A DNA stretch of 64,000 nt from Candidatus Pantoea gossypiicola (GCF_008632075.1 NZ_VWVM01000016.1:57359-121358), one strand, 5' to 3'; shown: positions 16,755-26,399, numbered from the stretch's first letter. The notes: generated from the letters alone by a model not told the origin. Translations and numbers: made by a program.

Positions 16755-17642
16755 ATGAAAATTGCAGCTTTTGATATTGGTGGTACCTCTTTAAAAATGG
16801 GTGTGATTGACGATCAGGGAAATATTCTGACCAGCGATAGTGCTGATATTTCTCATAACGCACGCGATAAAATACTTGATGAAATCCTGGCCTGGCTGGA
16901 GAAAAATCCCGGTTGTGCTGGTATTGCCGTCAGCACACCGGGTTATATTGATGCAGACGCCGGTTATATTGCCATGGGCGGCACCATACGTGACTTTGAC
17001 CAGTTTCATCTGAACCAGTGGCTGACAGAAAAAACGTCCCTGCCTGCTACCGTCGAAAACGATGCACACTGTGCGCTACTGGCGGAAAAGTGGCTGGGAA
17101 AAGCAAAAAAGCTCAACGATTTCCTGATGCTGACGATAGGCACCGGGTTAGGCGGAGCGGCTTTTTGCAATGGCGCACTGATTCGGGGTGGACGCAACCG
17201 GGCGGGCGAGTTTGGTTGCCTGCTAACATCGCGTCCCACCAGCGGCAATATTGAACGTCATACCATGAGCCAGAGCTGTACCATGACGGCGCTGCGGGAG
17301 AATTACAGCCAGCTTATTGATAAGCCTGTCGACGACATCAGTGGTAAAGATGTCTTTGACGCATACGACCGTAATGAAGATGCCGCGCAGCAGGTGGTAA
17401 ATAAATTTTATGCGGATCTTGCGGCCTGCTTATATAACCTGTTCAGCGTGTTCGATCCGCAGAGGGTATTTATTGGTGGAGGAATTACCGAGCGCGAACC
17501 CTTCCTCGAAGAACTGGGAGAGCAGCTGGCAAAATATGATCCTGATATCCGCATAGATGCCGCAACCTACGGTAACGACTCCGGCATGCTGGGCGCAACC
17601 TGGAATTACCTGCAGCGCCAGCCGGCGGGCAATAAGACCTGA
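16755..17642 (+). CDS. ROK-family sugar kinase (beta-glucoside/N-acetylmannosamine-like)
   Basis: A 295-residue ROK protein. It has the phosphate loop AAFDIGGTSLKMG at the start, the substrate region VENDAHCALLAEKW, the second ATP loop TIGTGLGGAAF and the AGEFGCLL region. It should phosphorylate a hexose or a derived glucoside in the cytosol; beta-glucoside kinase (BglK) is the closest idea, but the substrate is not fixed by sequence. ATG 16755 is chosen; the TTG just before is part of the same frame. It stands alone, without a transporter gene beside it. Confidence 0.85.
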   Translation: MKIAAFDIGGTSLKMGVIDDQGNILTSDSADISHNARDKILDEILAWLEKNPGCAGIAVSTPGYIDADAGYIAMGGTIRDFDQFHLNQWLTEKTSLPATVENDAHCALLAEKWLGKAKKLNDFLMLTIGTGLGGAAFCNGALIRGGRNRAGEFGCLLTSRPTSGNIERHTMSQSCTMTALRENYSQLIDKPVDDISGKDVFDAYDRNEDAAQQVVNKFYADLAACLYNLFSVFDPQRVFIGGGITEREPFLEELGEQLAKYDPDIRIDAATYGNDSGMLGATWNYLQRQPAGNKT

Positions 17643-17696
17643 GAGCTTTGCTTTCCCTGACATGAAAAGTTGTTATCAGGTCTTATCCGCAGAGGC

Positions 17697-17918
17697 TTAA
17701 TGCTGGATGTTAGCCAGATCTTCTGAGGAAAGGCCTGTCATTTCCATAATGGTTTTACGTTCAAGGCCGCGCTGTAACATAACGCGAGCGATTTCCAGCG
17801 TGGCTTCGCGCTTACCTTCACTGCGGCCTTTCTCCATTCCCCGCTGTTCGCCCAGCTCAATACCTTCAGCGCGACCTATTTCAATACCTTTTTGCTCAAG
17901 CTGCTGTGCGATAGTCAT
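17697..17918 (-). CDS. Candidate intragenic Rpn-S antitoxin (internal start)
   Basis: Within the Rpn gene, codon 244 is an ATG preceded eight bases upstream by GGAG (17927-17930), a better ribosome site than the one for the full-length protein. Translation from here would give 73 residues beginning MTIAQQLEQKGIEIGRAEG, the same helical C-terminal domain as the long form. Position and size agree with the short RpnS products reported for E. coli Rpn genes. Whether this start is used here is inference. Confidence 0.5.
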   Translation of the reverse strand: MTIAQQLEQKGIEIGRAEGIELGEQRGMEKGRSEGKREATLEIARVMLQRGLERKTIMEMTGLSSEDLANIQH

Positions 17919-18647
17919 CAGTGCATCTCCGTGTTGCGGCACCCGCTGTGCCAGTTCGCGAACAAAAGCTTCGTGATCAGCTGATTCACCTGCCTGCATT
18001 AAATAGTGTATCAGCGCCAATACCTGGGGTGAAGAAAGATAATCGGCCATCAGTAAGGTGCTCAGACGGTCAATGATCGAAGCCATATCACGTTGATGAA
18101 TATGCTTCTGCATCAGCGTCAGTGCGGCCATGCTGCGGTGCGTCATAATCTCCTCATCAGGGATAACCGTAACGTCCACCAGCGGAAAAGCGCTTCTATA
18201 AAGTTGTTCTGCCACAGCCGGATCGTCAAATTCGTCGAACCAGCGGGTCGAATAAGGATAGGGCGTGCGCTTACCGGTGTAGAACAATACAGGGATTACC
18301 AGGGGCAGCTTTTTATGACCCGCCGCAAGATGCTGTTGCATAGCGGCAATCGCATAACGCATCAGACGAAACGCCATATGTCTGTCAGGTGTAGATTGAT
18401 GTTCAATCAGAACGTGTATGTAGCCGTCCCCGGCTGAGGTTTTAAGACTGTACAGAACGTCACTAAAATATTGCCGCAAATCGTCTTCGACAAAGGAGCC
18501 GGATTCAAGCTTAAGTGTGCCGAGATCGCAGATTTTACGGAGTTCTTCAGGAAGATGCAGCTGCATAAAATCTCTGGCAACATCCGGATTTGCCAGAAAC
18601 TGTCGGAATGTCGCATCATGAGGTACAGGGCTCTTTTTCTTTCTCAT
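17697..18647 (-). CDS. Rpn-family PD-(D/E)XK nuclease (recombination-promoting nuclease)
   Basis: A 316-residue Rpn/YhgA-like protein. The nuclease core (about residues 5-200) starts PHDATFRQFL and has catalytic-type residues in FSDVLYS and IHVLIEHQS. The C-terminal part is helical with repeated Gly/Glu/Arg steps (about 250-290). E. coli Rpn proteins are DNA endonucleases; later work describes them as antiphage toxins restrained by a short C-terminal product made from an internal start. Such a start is visible here at 17918. ATG 18647 is preferred; a GTG at 18671 is in frame. It is monocistronic. Confidence 0.88.
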   Translation of the reverse strand: MRKKKSPVPHDATFRQFLANPDVARDFMQLHLPEELRKICDLGTLKLESGSFVEDDLRQYFSDVLYSLKTSAGDGYIHVLIEHQSTPDRHMAFRLMRYAIAAMQQHLAAGHKKLPLVIPVLFYTGKRTPYPYSTRWFDEFDDPAVAEQLYRSAFPLVDVTVIPDEEIMTHRSMAALTLMQKHIHQRDMASIIDRLSTLLMADYLSSPQVLALIHYLMQAGESADHEAFVRELAQRVPQHGDALMTIAQQLEQKGIEIGRAEGIELGEQRGMEKGRSEGKREATLEIARVMLQRGLERKTIMEMTGLSSEDLANIQH

Positions 18648-18671
18648 CGGTTTACTTTCTATAAGGTTCAC

Positions 18672-19160
18672 ATACTGATAGGTGAGGGGAAAATGGTTTA
18701 TCCAGGCCGGATGCCAATATTATCGCTGTGTTATCTGTGAATTAAAATGCACTACATCCATACTGGGTTAACTGTAATATTTAAAAGTAAAATTAATGCA
18801 TTCAAAATAAGTTACCCCTTGATAACAACAATTTAATTACTTATAAAACAGCAATATATATGCAGATAAACTAACAGAATTATGATCTTTCCATATCCAC
18901 CAACAATATTTAAACCGAAACAAATAAGAGGTAATGAATTATAAAAAACAATTATTATCTGATTTAACTGTTTTTTTAGCATAACTCACCGATAATAAAT
19001 CAGCTCAGTTACTATTTATAAACCATGCCTGTTAATTAGCAGCATTACTTTCACTAGCAATGTATTGTTATTTCCTGACAGCCGCTATATCAGCATTGCT
19101 TTATTCGGTAACCAGGTTAATTAATGACTCTAAGCCCTGCAGTGGATATTAATGATGTCC
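18672..19160. other. AT-rich intergenic region
   Basis: About 490 bases, very AT-rich from 18740 to 19130, between the Rpn gene and the minus-strand small membrane gene. The left part must hold the Rpn promoter. No gene, RNA or clear repeat is seen. Confidence 0.5.
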
Positions 19161-19283
19161 CTATCCCCGTACCGGCGCATCAAACAGACTCAGCGCCACG
19201 ACGAGAAGGGCATAAACCAGCAGATAGAACAGAATCAGCGCAGCCAGCAACCGTCGATGGCTACGCATCTCACTTTTCTTCAT
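19161..19283 (-). CDS. Small single-pass membrane protein (40 residues)
   Basis: An open frame of 40 codons plus TAG. The product starts MKKSEMRSHRRLLAALI: a basic N-terminus, one strongly hydrophobic helix (about 11-33) and a short tail ending FDAPVRG. It begins eight bases after the MipA-like gene's stop on the same strand, so translation is likely coupled. Charge pattern and position support a real small membrane protein of unknown function, perhaps serving MipA or the efflux regulon across the divergent promoter. I recognise no family. Confidence 0.5.
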   Translation of the reverse strand: MKKSEMRSHRRLLAALILFYLLVYALLVVALSLFDAPVRG

Positions 19284-19291
19284 GATGCCAT

Positions 19292-20083
19292 TCAGAAGGT
19301 ATAACTCAATGCCAGCGTGGCCGAGGTGCCATTGTGCCGGGCGACGATGGGGCTATCTGAAGCATGCTTATCCAGCCAGGTGTAATCGCCGATTACGCTG
19401 GCAGCCCAGGCGGACGTGAACTGATGACTCCATGTCAGGCTGGTGTCTGTGCCATAAAATCCCCCCGCGGCGTTATAACGTTCAAACCTGCTATGTGCAC
19501 TCTGTCCGCTACTCACGCCATACCAGGTATTCATATAACGCGCATCGCCAGCCAGACCTGCCACCTGCAATGCCACCGTATCGTCCTGGGTCTGCCAGGG
19601 GATCAGGGTTACAGACGTCCGGTATTGCACGCCCTGACTATCACTTAATGGCAGCGTCGCTTTACCCTCAACCACAAACCACGGGGTGACTGACCAGCCT
19701 GCTGCCAGCGCAGTGTTAACCGTGGCGTCGATATTCCCCATGCCTCTGAGCCGGTCATCACCATCGCGCCACGATGATTTGCGGTCAGAGCGACCCAGCC
19801 CGTAGCCCAGCGTATGTTCCAGATACAGCCCGTTATCCGCCTGCAGGTCATAGCCAATGCCTTTCAGCGAGTCGAAAAAGAATGCTCCGTCGCGCGTCTG
19901 AATGACCGGCATCAGCTGCCAGTGCTGCTTGTCTGCGCCGCTATAGCGCGGGGCATTAATACCCGCAATGCCCAGCGTCAGGCTGGGCGGTGGCGTGGCG
20001 CTTTCATCAGCTATAGCAGTAGCGGCACTCAACCCCAGCGAAAAACAGACCATGTGAAGCGTTATTTTTCCGGTTATCATCAC
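19292..20083 (-). CDS. MipA/OmpV-family outer-membrane protein
   Basis: A 263-residue protein with a signal peptide (about 1-25) and beta-barrel features, ending in the outer-membrane signature ALSYTF. It matches the MipA/OmpV family, whose E. coli founder is a scaffold for murein hydrolase MltA and PBP1B; other members are porin-like and linked to antibiotic or stress responses. GAGGAAA precedes ATG 20083. It is divergent from a two-component operon, sharing a 126-base promoter region with it, and this arrangement suggests control by that regulator. Confidence 0.85.
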   Translation of the reverse strand: MMITGKITLHMVCFSLGLSAATAIADESATPPPSLTLGIAGINAPRYSGADKQHWQLMPVIQTRDGAFFFDSLKGIGYDLQADNGLYLEHTLGYGLGRSDRKSSWRDGDDRLRGMGNIDATVNTALAAGWSVTPWFVVEGKATLPLSDSQGVQYRTSVTLIPWQTQDDTVALQVAGLAGDARYMNTWYGVSSGQSAHSRFERYNAAGGFYGTDTSLTWSHQFTSAWAASVIGDYTWLDKHASDSPIVARHNGTSATLALSYTF

Positions 20084-20209
20084 GTTTCCTCATTATCACA
20101 TCAGGTGCGGAGCTGAGGGATTCAGTGCCGCGTCACTGGCCGGAGTATGCGAGGCGAGTGTCAATGAACGACCAGGGATTTATGAAGAAACAGTCAAGGT
20201 GATCCGAAA

Positions 20210-20905
20210 ATGCAGTCAAAACGTGTACTGATTATTGAAGATGACGCGGATGCGGCGGGTGTCCTTGAGGCCTACCTGAAACGTGAAAATTATGAGGTCA
20301 TGATTGCCGGTGACGGAGCCGGCGGGCTGGAAACTGCAGGACGCTGGCAGCCCGATCTGATCCTGCTGGATATCATGCTGCCAGGCATGAACGGCACCGA
20401 AGTGCTGGCTGCGCTGCGGCGGCGTGACAATACTCCGGTAATCATGGTGACGGCGATGGGTGACGCGCCGGACCGTATCGGTGCCCTGCGCTATGGCGCA
20501 GATGACTACGTGGTCAAACCCTATCATCCGGGCGAGGTCGTGGCGCGCGTTCAGGCCGTGCTGCGCCGCAGCCAGAGTCATGCGCCCGTCGCAGAATTGC
20601 TGCGCTGGGCGGGTCTGGTGGTTGATCCGCTGGCACTCACCGCCGTGGTTGATAGTGAAAGTGATGCACCGCGCCGCCTCGATCTGACGCCCACTGAATT
20701 TTCCCTGCTGGTCACCCTGATGCGTGCGCCGACGCGGCCTTTTACCCGCCTGTTTTTGCTGGAGCATTGTCTGCCGGAAAGCGATGCACTGGAGCGTGTA
20801 GTCGATACCCACGTCTATAACCTGCGTCGTAAACTGGAGGCTGCAGGCATCTCTGACGTCTTACCGGCAGTTCGCAGCGTCGGTTACCGGTTCAGACAGC
20901 CATGA
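20210..20905 (+). CDS. OmpR-family response regulator
   Basis: A 231-residue regulator with receiver motifs IIEDDAD, phosphoacceptor Asp in ILLDIMLPGMNG, Thr in VMVTAMG and Lys in VVKPYHP. An OmpR winged helix follows, with RLDLTPTEFSLL and VDTHVYNLRRKLEAAG. The sequence is BaeR/AdeR-like. The next gene, a sensor kinase, overlaps it by four bases, and an RND efflux pair follows. It probably activates that pump and perhaps the divergent MipA gene. Confidence 0.93.
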   Translation: MQSKRVLIIEDDADAAGVLEAYLKRENYEVMIAGDGAGGLETAGRWQPDLILLDIMLPGMNGTEVLAALRRRDNTPVIMVTAMGDAPDRIGALRYGADDYVVKPYHPGEVVARVQAVLRRSQSHAPVAELLRWAGLVVDPLALTAVVDSESDAPRRLDLTPTEFSLLVTLMRAPTRPFTRLFLLEHCLPESDALERVVDTHVYNLRRKLEAAGISDVLPAVRSVGYRFRQP

Positions 20906-22071
20906 AGAACAATGCGCATACCTCACTGTGGCGCTGGATCTGCATCCGGGTGCTGTTTCTGGCCATCGGCAGCGTGATCCTGATCGCCGCCTGTATGTGG
21001 CTGCGCTTTGCGGTGCAGGCGTTCTGGGTCTACTACCGCATGCCGCCCGCGCTGCTTAGTGAGTTCACCCAGCTGCGCCATCATCCCGCCAGCGATCCAG
21101 CGCGCTTTCATCAGATTGTCGATCAGTGGTGGGGGATCAACTTTTCCGATCCCTCGCTGGCATCATCTGACTGGCTGACAGTGCTGCTCCTGGTGGTGGT
21201 CACCATCCCGTTTATGGTGATGATGGCGCTGCGTTTCGCCCGTCCGCTGTCGGCGCAGTTCAGCCAGCTGGCGACGGTGGCGCGTGCGGTGTCGAAGGGG
21301 GAATTTGGCCGGACGGCGGCGGTAGTGAAAGAAGCGCCGCAGGAGCTGGTGCGCTTTACCGAAGATTTTAACCAGATGACGCAGCAGCTGGCGCGTTACG
21401 ATCGCGAGTTGCGCACTTCGCATGTGGCGATGGCACACGAACTTCGCTCGCCACTGACGGCGGCAATGGGCCGCCTGCAGGGCATTCTGGATGGTGTCTT
21501 CCCTGCGGAGCCGCAGCAGCTGGCGATGATCATGAAGCAACTGACACAGCTCAGCCGCCTGACAGATGAACTGCATCTGCTGTCACTGGCAGATGCCGGG
21601 CAGCTTACCCTCAACCGAGAGCGATTTAATCTCTCTGAATTGCTGCGCGAGCGTACAGGCTGGCTGCTGCCACAGGCAGAAGAGTCGGGTGTAGCTATCA
21701 GCGTTCTCGCACCCGGCGATCTGCTGCTCTGCGCCGACGCCTTTCGCCTGGGTCAGGTCGTGACCATCCTCTGTGAAAATGCACTGCGCTACGCTGCCGA
21801 CGGTGGCGCACTGTTGATCACGGCCAGCCAGAACGATAAGGCGACCGCACTCACTTTTCGTGATTACGGTCAGGGCGTAGAGCCAGACTTCCTGCCTCAG
21901 CTGTTTGACCGCTTTACCCGTGCTGACTCTTCACGCGCCCGTCACTCCGGCGGCAGCGGTCTGGGGTTGTCGATCGCCAAAGCGATTATCGAGGCGCACG
22001 GCGGATCGCTGCACGCCACGCTGCCTGCCGACGGCGGTCTGATGATTAGGATAACACTACCGGCGAGATAA
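20902..22071 (+). CDS. Sensor histidine kinase of the efflux two-component system
   Basis: A 389-residue inner-membrane kinase. It has two membrane helices (about 12-40 and 90-112) around a short periplasmic loop, a HAMP region near 115-165, the phospho-accepting His in VAMAHELRSPLTAA, and ATPase motifs N (ILCENALRYAA), G1 (DYGQGV) and G2 (GGSGLGLSIAK). It overlaps the regulator gene by four bases. The small periplasmic loop suggests a membrane or envelope signal. It partners with the preceding regulator. Confidence 0.93.
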   Translation: MKNNAHTSLWRWICIRVLFLAIGSVILIAACMWLRFAVQAFWVYYRMPPALLSEFTQLRHHPASDPARFHQIVDQWWGINFSDPSLASSDWLTVLLLVVVTIPFMVMMALRFARPLSAQFSQLATVARAVSKGEFGRTAAVVKEAPQELVRFTEDFNQMTQQLARYDRELRTSHVAMAHELRSPLTAAMGRLQGILDGVFPAEPQQLAMIMKQLTQLSRLTDELHLLSLADAGQLTLNRERFNLSELLRERTGWLLPQAEESGVAISVLAPGDLLLCADAFRLGQVVTILCENALRYAADGGALLITASQNDKATALTFRDYGQGVEPDFLPQLFDRFTRADSSRARHSGGSGLGLSIAKAIIEAHGGSLHATLPADGGLMIRITLPAR

Positions 22072-22164
22072 ATTGTTCTGACTTGACCATTTCTTGATGG
22101 TTCATGGAACGTTTCTGGACACAGGCCGGGTTCAATGAGCACAACTCATTACAGGAACCCGGTT

Positions 22165-23298
22165 ATGACAGACTTCTTATCGGATGCTGCCCGCCAGGTG
22201 TGGCGTCATCTCTTCAGTGTTCATATCTTCGCACCGATCGTGTTCGTGCTGCTCGGCGTATTCATCATGACCGGCTGCCGGGACAACAATGCCGCCCCGC
22301 CAGCCGCCCCGCTCCGCCCGGTCAAAACGGTGATTGCCCCGCCGCTCAGCAGTGACGCGTCACGCGTGCTGACCGGTGAAATCCGCGCCCATGAAGAGAT
22401 TGCGCTGGCCTTCAGGCTGGATGGCCGGGTGGTGAGCCGCGCTGTTGAGCTGGGTGACCGCGTAAGCATAGGGCAACCCCTGGCCGCGCTGGAAAATGAT
22501 CAGCCTCGTAATCAGCTGAACAGTGCGCGGGCCGATCTCGACAGCGCTCGTGCCGCCGAACGGGTCGCCGCGCTTAACCTCCACCGGATGCGACTGCTGA
22601 TGCCCGGCGGAGCCATCGCCCGCAGCCAGCTGGACAGTGCCGAGGGAGACTGGCAGAGCGCGCAGTCCCGCCGTCTCAGCAGCGAAGCGGCGCTGAAAAA
22701 TGCCCAGGATAACCTCAGCTGGACCCAGCTCACTGCGCCCGCAGCAGGCCGGATTACCGCCCTTCCGGTTCAGCCCGGTCAGGTGGTCAGCGCCGGACAG
22801 ACTGTGATGACACTGGCAGCCGGTGATGCACGCGATGCCGTGTTTGATCTGACAACACCTGCTCTGCTGCGAGCTGACGGCCGGACTGCGCTGAAAGTAA
22901 CGCTGCTCGCTGACCCGGGCATCCAGGCCAGTGGCACGATACGTGACATCAGCCCGCAGGCCGATTCACAGACCCGTACCTGGCGGCTGCGCATCTCAAT
23001 GAATCAGCCACCGGAGGCGATGGCTCTGGGTGCCACCGTCACGGTCACGCTTCCCGATGCGCAACCGCCGGTCATCGCCCTGCCCGCCAGCGCCCTGACC
23101 CGCTTCGCAGACAAGCCTGCGCTGCTGGTGGTTGATGCGGCATCACGCTTACAGCTTCGTCCGGTGGTGCTGGCCCGCTTCAGCGCACAGCAAATCTTTG
23201 TCTCTGCCGGGATCCGGCCAGGCGAGCGCGTGGTTACCGCCGGTGTCGGCACCCTGCAGCCCGGTGAAAAAGTGACGCTGGCGCAGGAGGGATCATGA
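22165..23298 (+). CDS. RND efflux periplasmic adaptor (membrane fusion protein)
   Basis: About 377 residues: an N-terminal hydrophobic segment ending in a lipobox-like IMTGC, lipoyl halves (EIALAFRLDGRVVSR and LTAPAAGRITAL) around a short coiled coil, then beta-barrel and proximal domains. It connects the RND permease encoded next, with a four-base overlap, to an outer-membrane channel. AGGA stands eight bases before ATG 22165, favouring it over an ATG at 22135. The lipobox lies unusually far from the start (about residue 36), so a lipoprotein signal is uncertain. No TolC-like gene is in this operon. Confidence 0.9.
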   Translation: MTDFLSDAARQVWRHLFSVHIFAPIVFVLLGVFIMTGCRDNNAAPPAAPLRPVKTVIAPPLSSDASRVLTGEIRAHEEIALAFRLDGRVVSRAVELGDRVSIGQPLAALENDQPRNQLNSARADLDSARAAERVAALNLHRMRLLMPGGAIARSQLDSAEGDWQSAQSRRLSSEAALKNAQDNLSWTQLTAPAAGRITALPVQPGQVVSAGQTVMTLAAGDARDAVFDLTTPALLRADGRTALKVTLLADPGIQASGTIRDISPQADSQTRTWRLRISMNQPPEAMALGATVTVTLPDAQPPVIALPASALTRFADKPALLVVDAASRLQLRPVVLARFSAQQIFVSAGIRPGERVVTAGVGTLQPGEKVTLAQEGS

Positions 23299-26200
23299 AA
23301 AAACTGACTGGCTTTAACCTCTCTGGCTGGGCACTGGCGCACCAGCAGCTGGTGGTCTTTTTCATGCTGCTGGTGATGGCGGCGGGTGTGCTGAGCTATG
23401 AACGTCTGTCACGTAATGAAGATCCGGCGTTTACCATCAAAACCGCGGTGATCTCTGCCCAGTGGCCCGGCGCTGACGTGAACACCACCGTGCAACTGCT
23501 GACGGACGTGCTGGAACAGAAGGTGCAGGAGATCCCTTCGCTGGATGCGGTTGAGAGCGAGACCCGCGCCGGAGAGACGATCATTTATGTCAACCTGCGC
23601 GATGAAACGCCGCCATCTCAGGTGGCCGGTATCTGGTATCAGCTGCGTAAAAAGATGCATGACGTGACGTCTTCACTGCCGCAGGGCGTGCAGGGGCCGG
23701 CGGTTAACGACGAATTTGATGACACCTTCGGCACAATTTACGGCTTCACGGCGGATGGCTTTACCGCCAGAGAACTTCGCGATCGGGTTGATAACCTGCG
23801 CCGCAGTCTGGCCAGTCTGCCCGACATCGGCAAAACCAGTCTGCTGGGTGTACAGGAGCAGCAGGTGGTCATTGCCTTTTCCCCGCGCAAACTAAACGGC
23901 ATGGGCCTTGATTTACAGCAGGTCAGTGACGCCATCAAAGCGCAGAACGATGTGGTGCCCGCTGGCAGCCTGCGTACTGACCGTGAGAACATCGCGCTGC
24001 GGGTCAGCGGCACCCTGACTTCGGTCGAAAGCCTGAAAACAATTACCCTGCATATCGGGGAGCGTTTCATTCCGCTGACCGACCTGGCGACCATCAGCCT
24101 GCAACCGGCTGAACCACCCGCGCCCACCTTTCGGGTTAACGGCGTGCCGGCTATCGGGCTGGCGATCTCGATGGCCGCCAGCGGCAACATGCTCGATTTC
24201 GGTAAACAGCTTAATCAGCGTATGCAGACACTCGCCGGTCAGTTACCACACGGCATCACCATGACTCGCGTAGCCGATCAGTCTTCCGTGGTGAAACAAG
24301 CGGTGAGTGGCTTTGTCCGGATACTGGGCGAAGCGGTTGTCATTGTGTTAGCTGTCTCCTTTGTTTCGCTGGGGCTGCGTGCCGGTCTGGTAGTGGCGGC
24401 AGCTATTCCGCTGGTGCTGGCGCTGACCTTTACCGGCATGTTGCTGGCGGGCATCGGACTGCAGCGCATCTCACTGGGCGCGCTGATTATTGCGCTCGGG
24501 CTGCTGGTGGATGACGCCATGATCACCGTCGAGGCGATGGTGGCGCGACTCGAAGCGGGCGACAGCAAGTGGCAGGCCGCAACGTATGCATTCAAAACCA
24601 CCGCCTTTCCGATGCTGACCGGTACTCTGGTCATGATCGCCGGTTTTATTCCGGTCGGATTTGCCGCGTCCAGTGCCGGGGAGTATTGCTACTCACTTTT
24701 TGTGGTGATTACGCTGGCGCTGCTTTGCTCATGGGTTGTTGCGGTTATCTTCTCGCCGCTCACCGGCTGCTGGCTGCTGTCAGCGAAGCGCATCAAAGCC
24801 CACCAGCCGCCGGGCATGCTGATGCGCGGCTATCACGGGCTACTGGAGATGATTCTGCGCCACCGGCTGATGACGATTGGCGCAGCGATGACGGTACTGC
24901 TGGTCAGCCTTTACGCCACCACTTTTATGCAGGGTGAATTTTTCCCGGCGTCAGATCGCCCTGAACTGCTGGTCAGCCTGACGCTGCCCGCCAGCGCGGC
25001 CCAGGCGGAAACCACGCGCCGAACCGCACAGCTGGAACAGATGCTGCGCAACGATCGGGATGTAGCACACTTCACCAGTTACGTCGGCTCTGGCGCAATA
25101 CGCTTCTATCTGCCGATGGATGTGCTGCTGGATAATGAAAACATCGCTCAGCTGGTGGTGGTGGCGAAAAGTCTGGCGGTACGCGATAGGCTTCGCAGCA
25201 GGCTGGAGAAGAAACTGGCAACAGATTTCAGTGATATCACGACGCGGGTCTCGCCGCTGGAGCTGGGTCCGCCGGTGGGCTGGCCACTGAAATATCGCAT
25301 CACCGGCCCGGATAATGCCCGGGTGCGGCAGGCTGCCAGTGATCTGGCAGCGCTGATCGCCCGCTCTCCGCTGGCCCGCGGGGTGAATCTCACCGCCGGG
25401 GAGCCAGAACGGGTCATGACGCTGGCGGTAAACCAGACCGCCGCCCGAGCCGCCGGACTGTCGTCCGACACCATCGCCTCCGCGCTGAACACCCTGATGT
25501 CCGGCAGTTTGGTGACCACCCTGCGCGATCGCAACCGGCTGATTGATGTGGTGCTGCGCAGCAATGATACGGAACGGCAGAACACGGAGACGCTGGAAGG
25601 ATTGATGATCACCAACGCCAGCGGACAGAAAATTCCGCTGCGCCAGGTGGCGACTCTGAACTGGGGCGTGGACGATCCGGTGATCTGGCGCCGTCAGCGA
25701 CTCTCATACATTACCGTGCAGACCGACATTGCCCCCGGCCAGCGTGCTGAACAGGTCTCGCAACAGCTCGCGCCTGAGGTCGCCGCCCTACGCGCCTCAC
25801 TGCCAGCCGGATACGGAATTGAAGAAGGAGGCGTGGCGGCGGAATCGAACAAAGGCAACGGTTCGGTTTTTGCCCTGCTGCCAGTGACGCTCTGCGCCAT
25901 GCTGGTCCTGCTGATGATTCAGCTGCAACGCTTCTCCGGCATGCTGCTGGCGCTGAGCATGGCTCCGTTTGGCCTGCCCGGCATTGTCTCCGCGATGCTG
26001 CCGGCGGGCACACCGCTGGGGTTTGTGGCGCTGCTGGGGATTATTGCGCTGGCGGGGATCATCATCCGCAACGCGGTGATTATGATCAGTGAAGTGGATG
26101 CGAACAACCGCGCCGGACTGCCTGCCGATGACGCTATCCGACAGGCCGCGCATCATCGGGCGCGTCCCATTCTGCTGACCGCCTGTGCTGCAATCCTCGG

Positions 26201-26339
26201 CATGATCCCCATCGCCCATCAGGTTTTCTGGGGTCCGATGGCGCTGGCGATTATTGGCGGTCTGGTCAGTGGCACGCTGGTGACGCTCACAGTGCTGCCC
26301 GCCGCGTTAAGTCTGCTGATGCAGCGACGGGCAGGTTAA
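23295..26339 (+). CDS. RND-family multidrug efflux permease
   Basis: A 1014-residue AcrB-like pump with twelve predicted membrane helices in two halves and two large periplasmic loops. The central signature GALIIALGLLVDDAMITVEAM includes the essential Asp pair of helix 4. The sequence is of the proton-driven HAE type rather than a heavy-metal pump, but substrates cannot be set. It is the last gene of the regulator-kinase-adaptor-permease operon. It probably uses the cell's TolC, since no channel gene accompanies it. Confidence 0.93.
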   Translation: MKKLTGFNLSGWALAHQQLVVFFMLLVMAAGVLSYERLSRNEDPAFTIKTAVISAQWPGADVNTTVQLLTDVLEQKVQEIPSLDAVESETRAGETIIYVNLRDETPPSQVAGIWYQLRKKMHDVTSSLPQGVQGPAVNDEFDDTFGTIYGFTADGFTARELRDRVDNLRRSLASLPDIGKTSLLGVQEQQVVIAFSPRKLNGMGLDLQQVSDAIKAQNDVVPAGSLRTDRENIALRVSGTLTSVESLKTITLHIGERFIPLTDLATISLQPAEPPAPTFRVNGVPAIGLAISMAASGNMLDFGKQLNQRMQTLAGQLPHGITMTRVADQSSVVKQAVSGFVRILGEAVVIVLAVSFVSLGLRAGLVVAAAIPLVLALTFTGMLLAGIGLQRISLGALIIALGLLVDDAMITVEAMVARLEAGDSKWQAATYAFKTTAFPMLTGTLVMIAGFIPVGFAASSAGEYCYSLFVVITLALLCSWVVAVIFSPLTGCWLLSAKRIKAHQPPGMLMRGYHGLLEMILRHRLMTIGAAMTVLLVSLYATTFMQGEFFPASDRPELLVSLTLPASAAQAETTRRTAQLEQMLRNDRDVAHFTSYVGSGAIRFYLPMDVLLDNENIAQLVVVAKSLAVRDRLRSRLEKKLATDFSDITTRVSPLELGPPVGWPLKYRITGPDNARVRQAASDLAALIARSPLARGVNLTAGEPERVMTLAVNQTAARAAGLSSDTIASALNTLMSGSLVTTLRDRNRLIDVVLRSNDTERQNTETLEGLMITNASGQKIPLRQVATLNWGVDDPVIWRRQRLSYITVQTDIAPGQRAEQVSQQLAPEVAALRASLPAGYGIEEGGVAAESNKGNGSVFALLPVTLCAMLVLLMIQLQRFSGMLLALSMAPFGLPGIVSAMLPAGTPLGFVALLGIIALAGIIIRNAVIMISEVDANNRAGLPADDAIRQAAHHRARPILLTACAAILGMIPIAHQVFWGPMALAIIGGLVSGTLVTLTVLPAALSLLMQRRAG

Positions 26340-26399
26340 AACAGTCGCATAAAATGCCTGGCGAACCCGTGCTGAGAACCGCGGGATCGCCGGACGCAT

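Noticed and set aside
20216..20812. Long minus-strand open frame opposite the response regulator
   Set aside because: Composition (many His, Gln, Arg) is that of an antisense shadow of a GC-rich gene, and the plus strand clearly encodes a response regulator.
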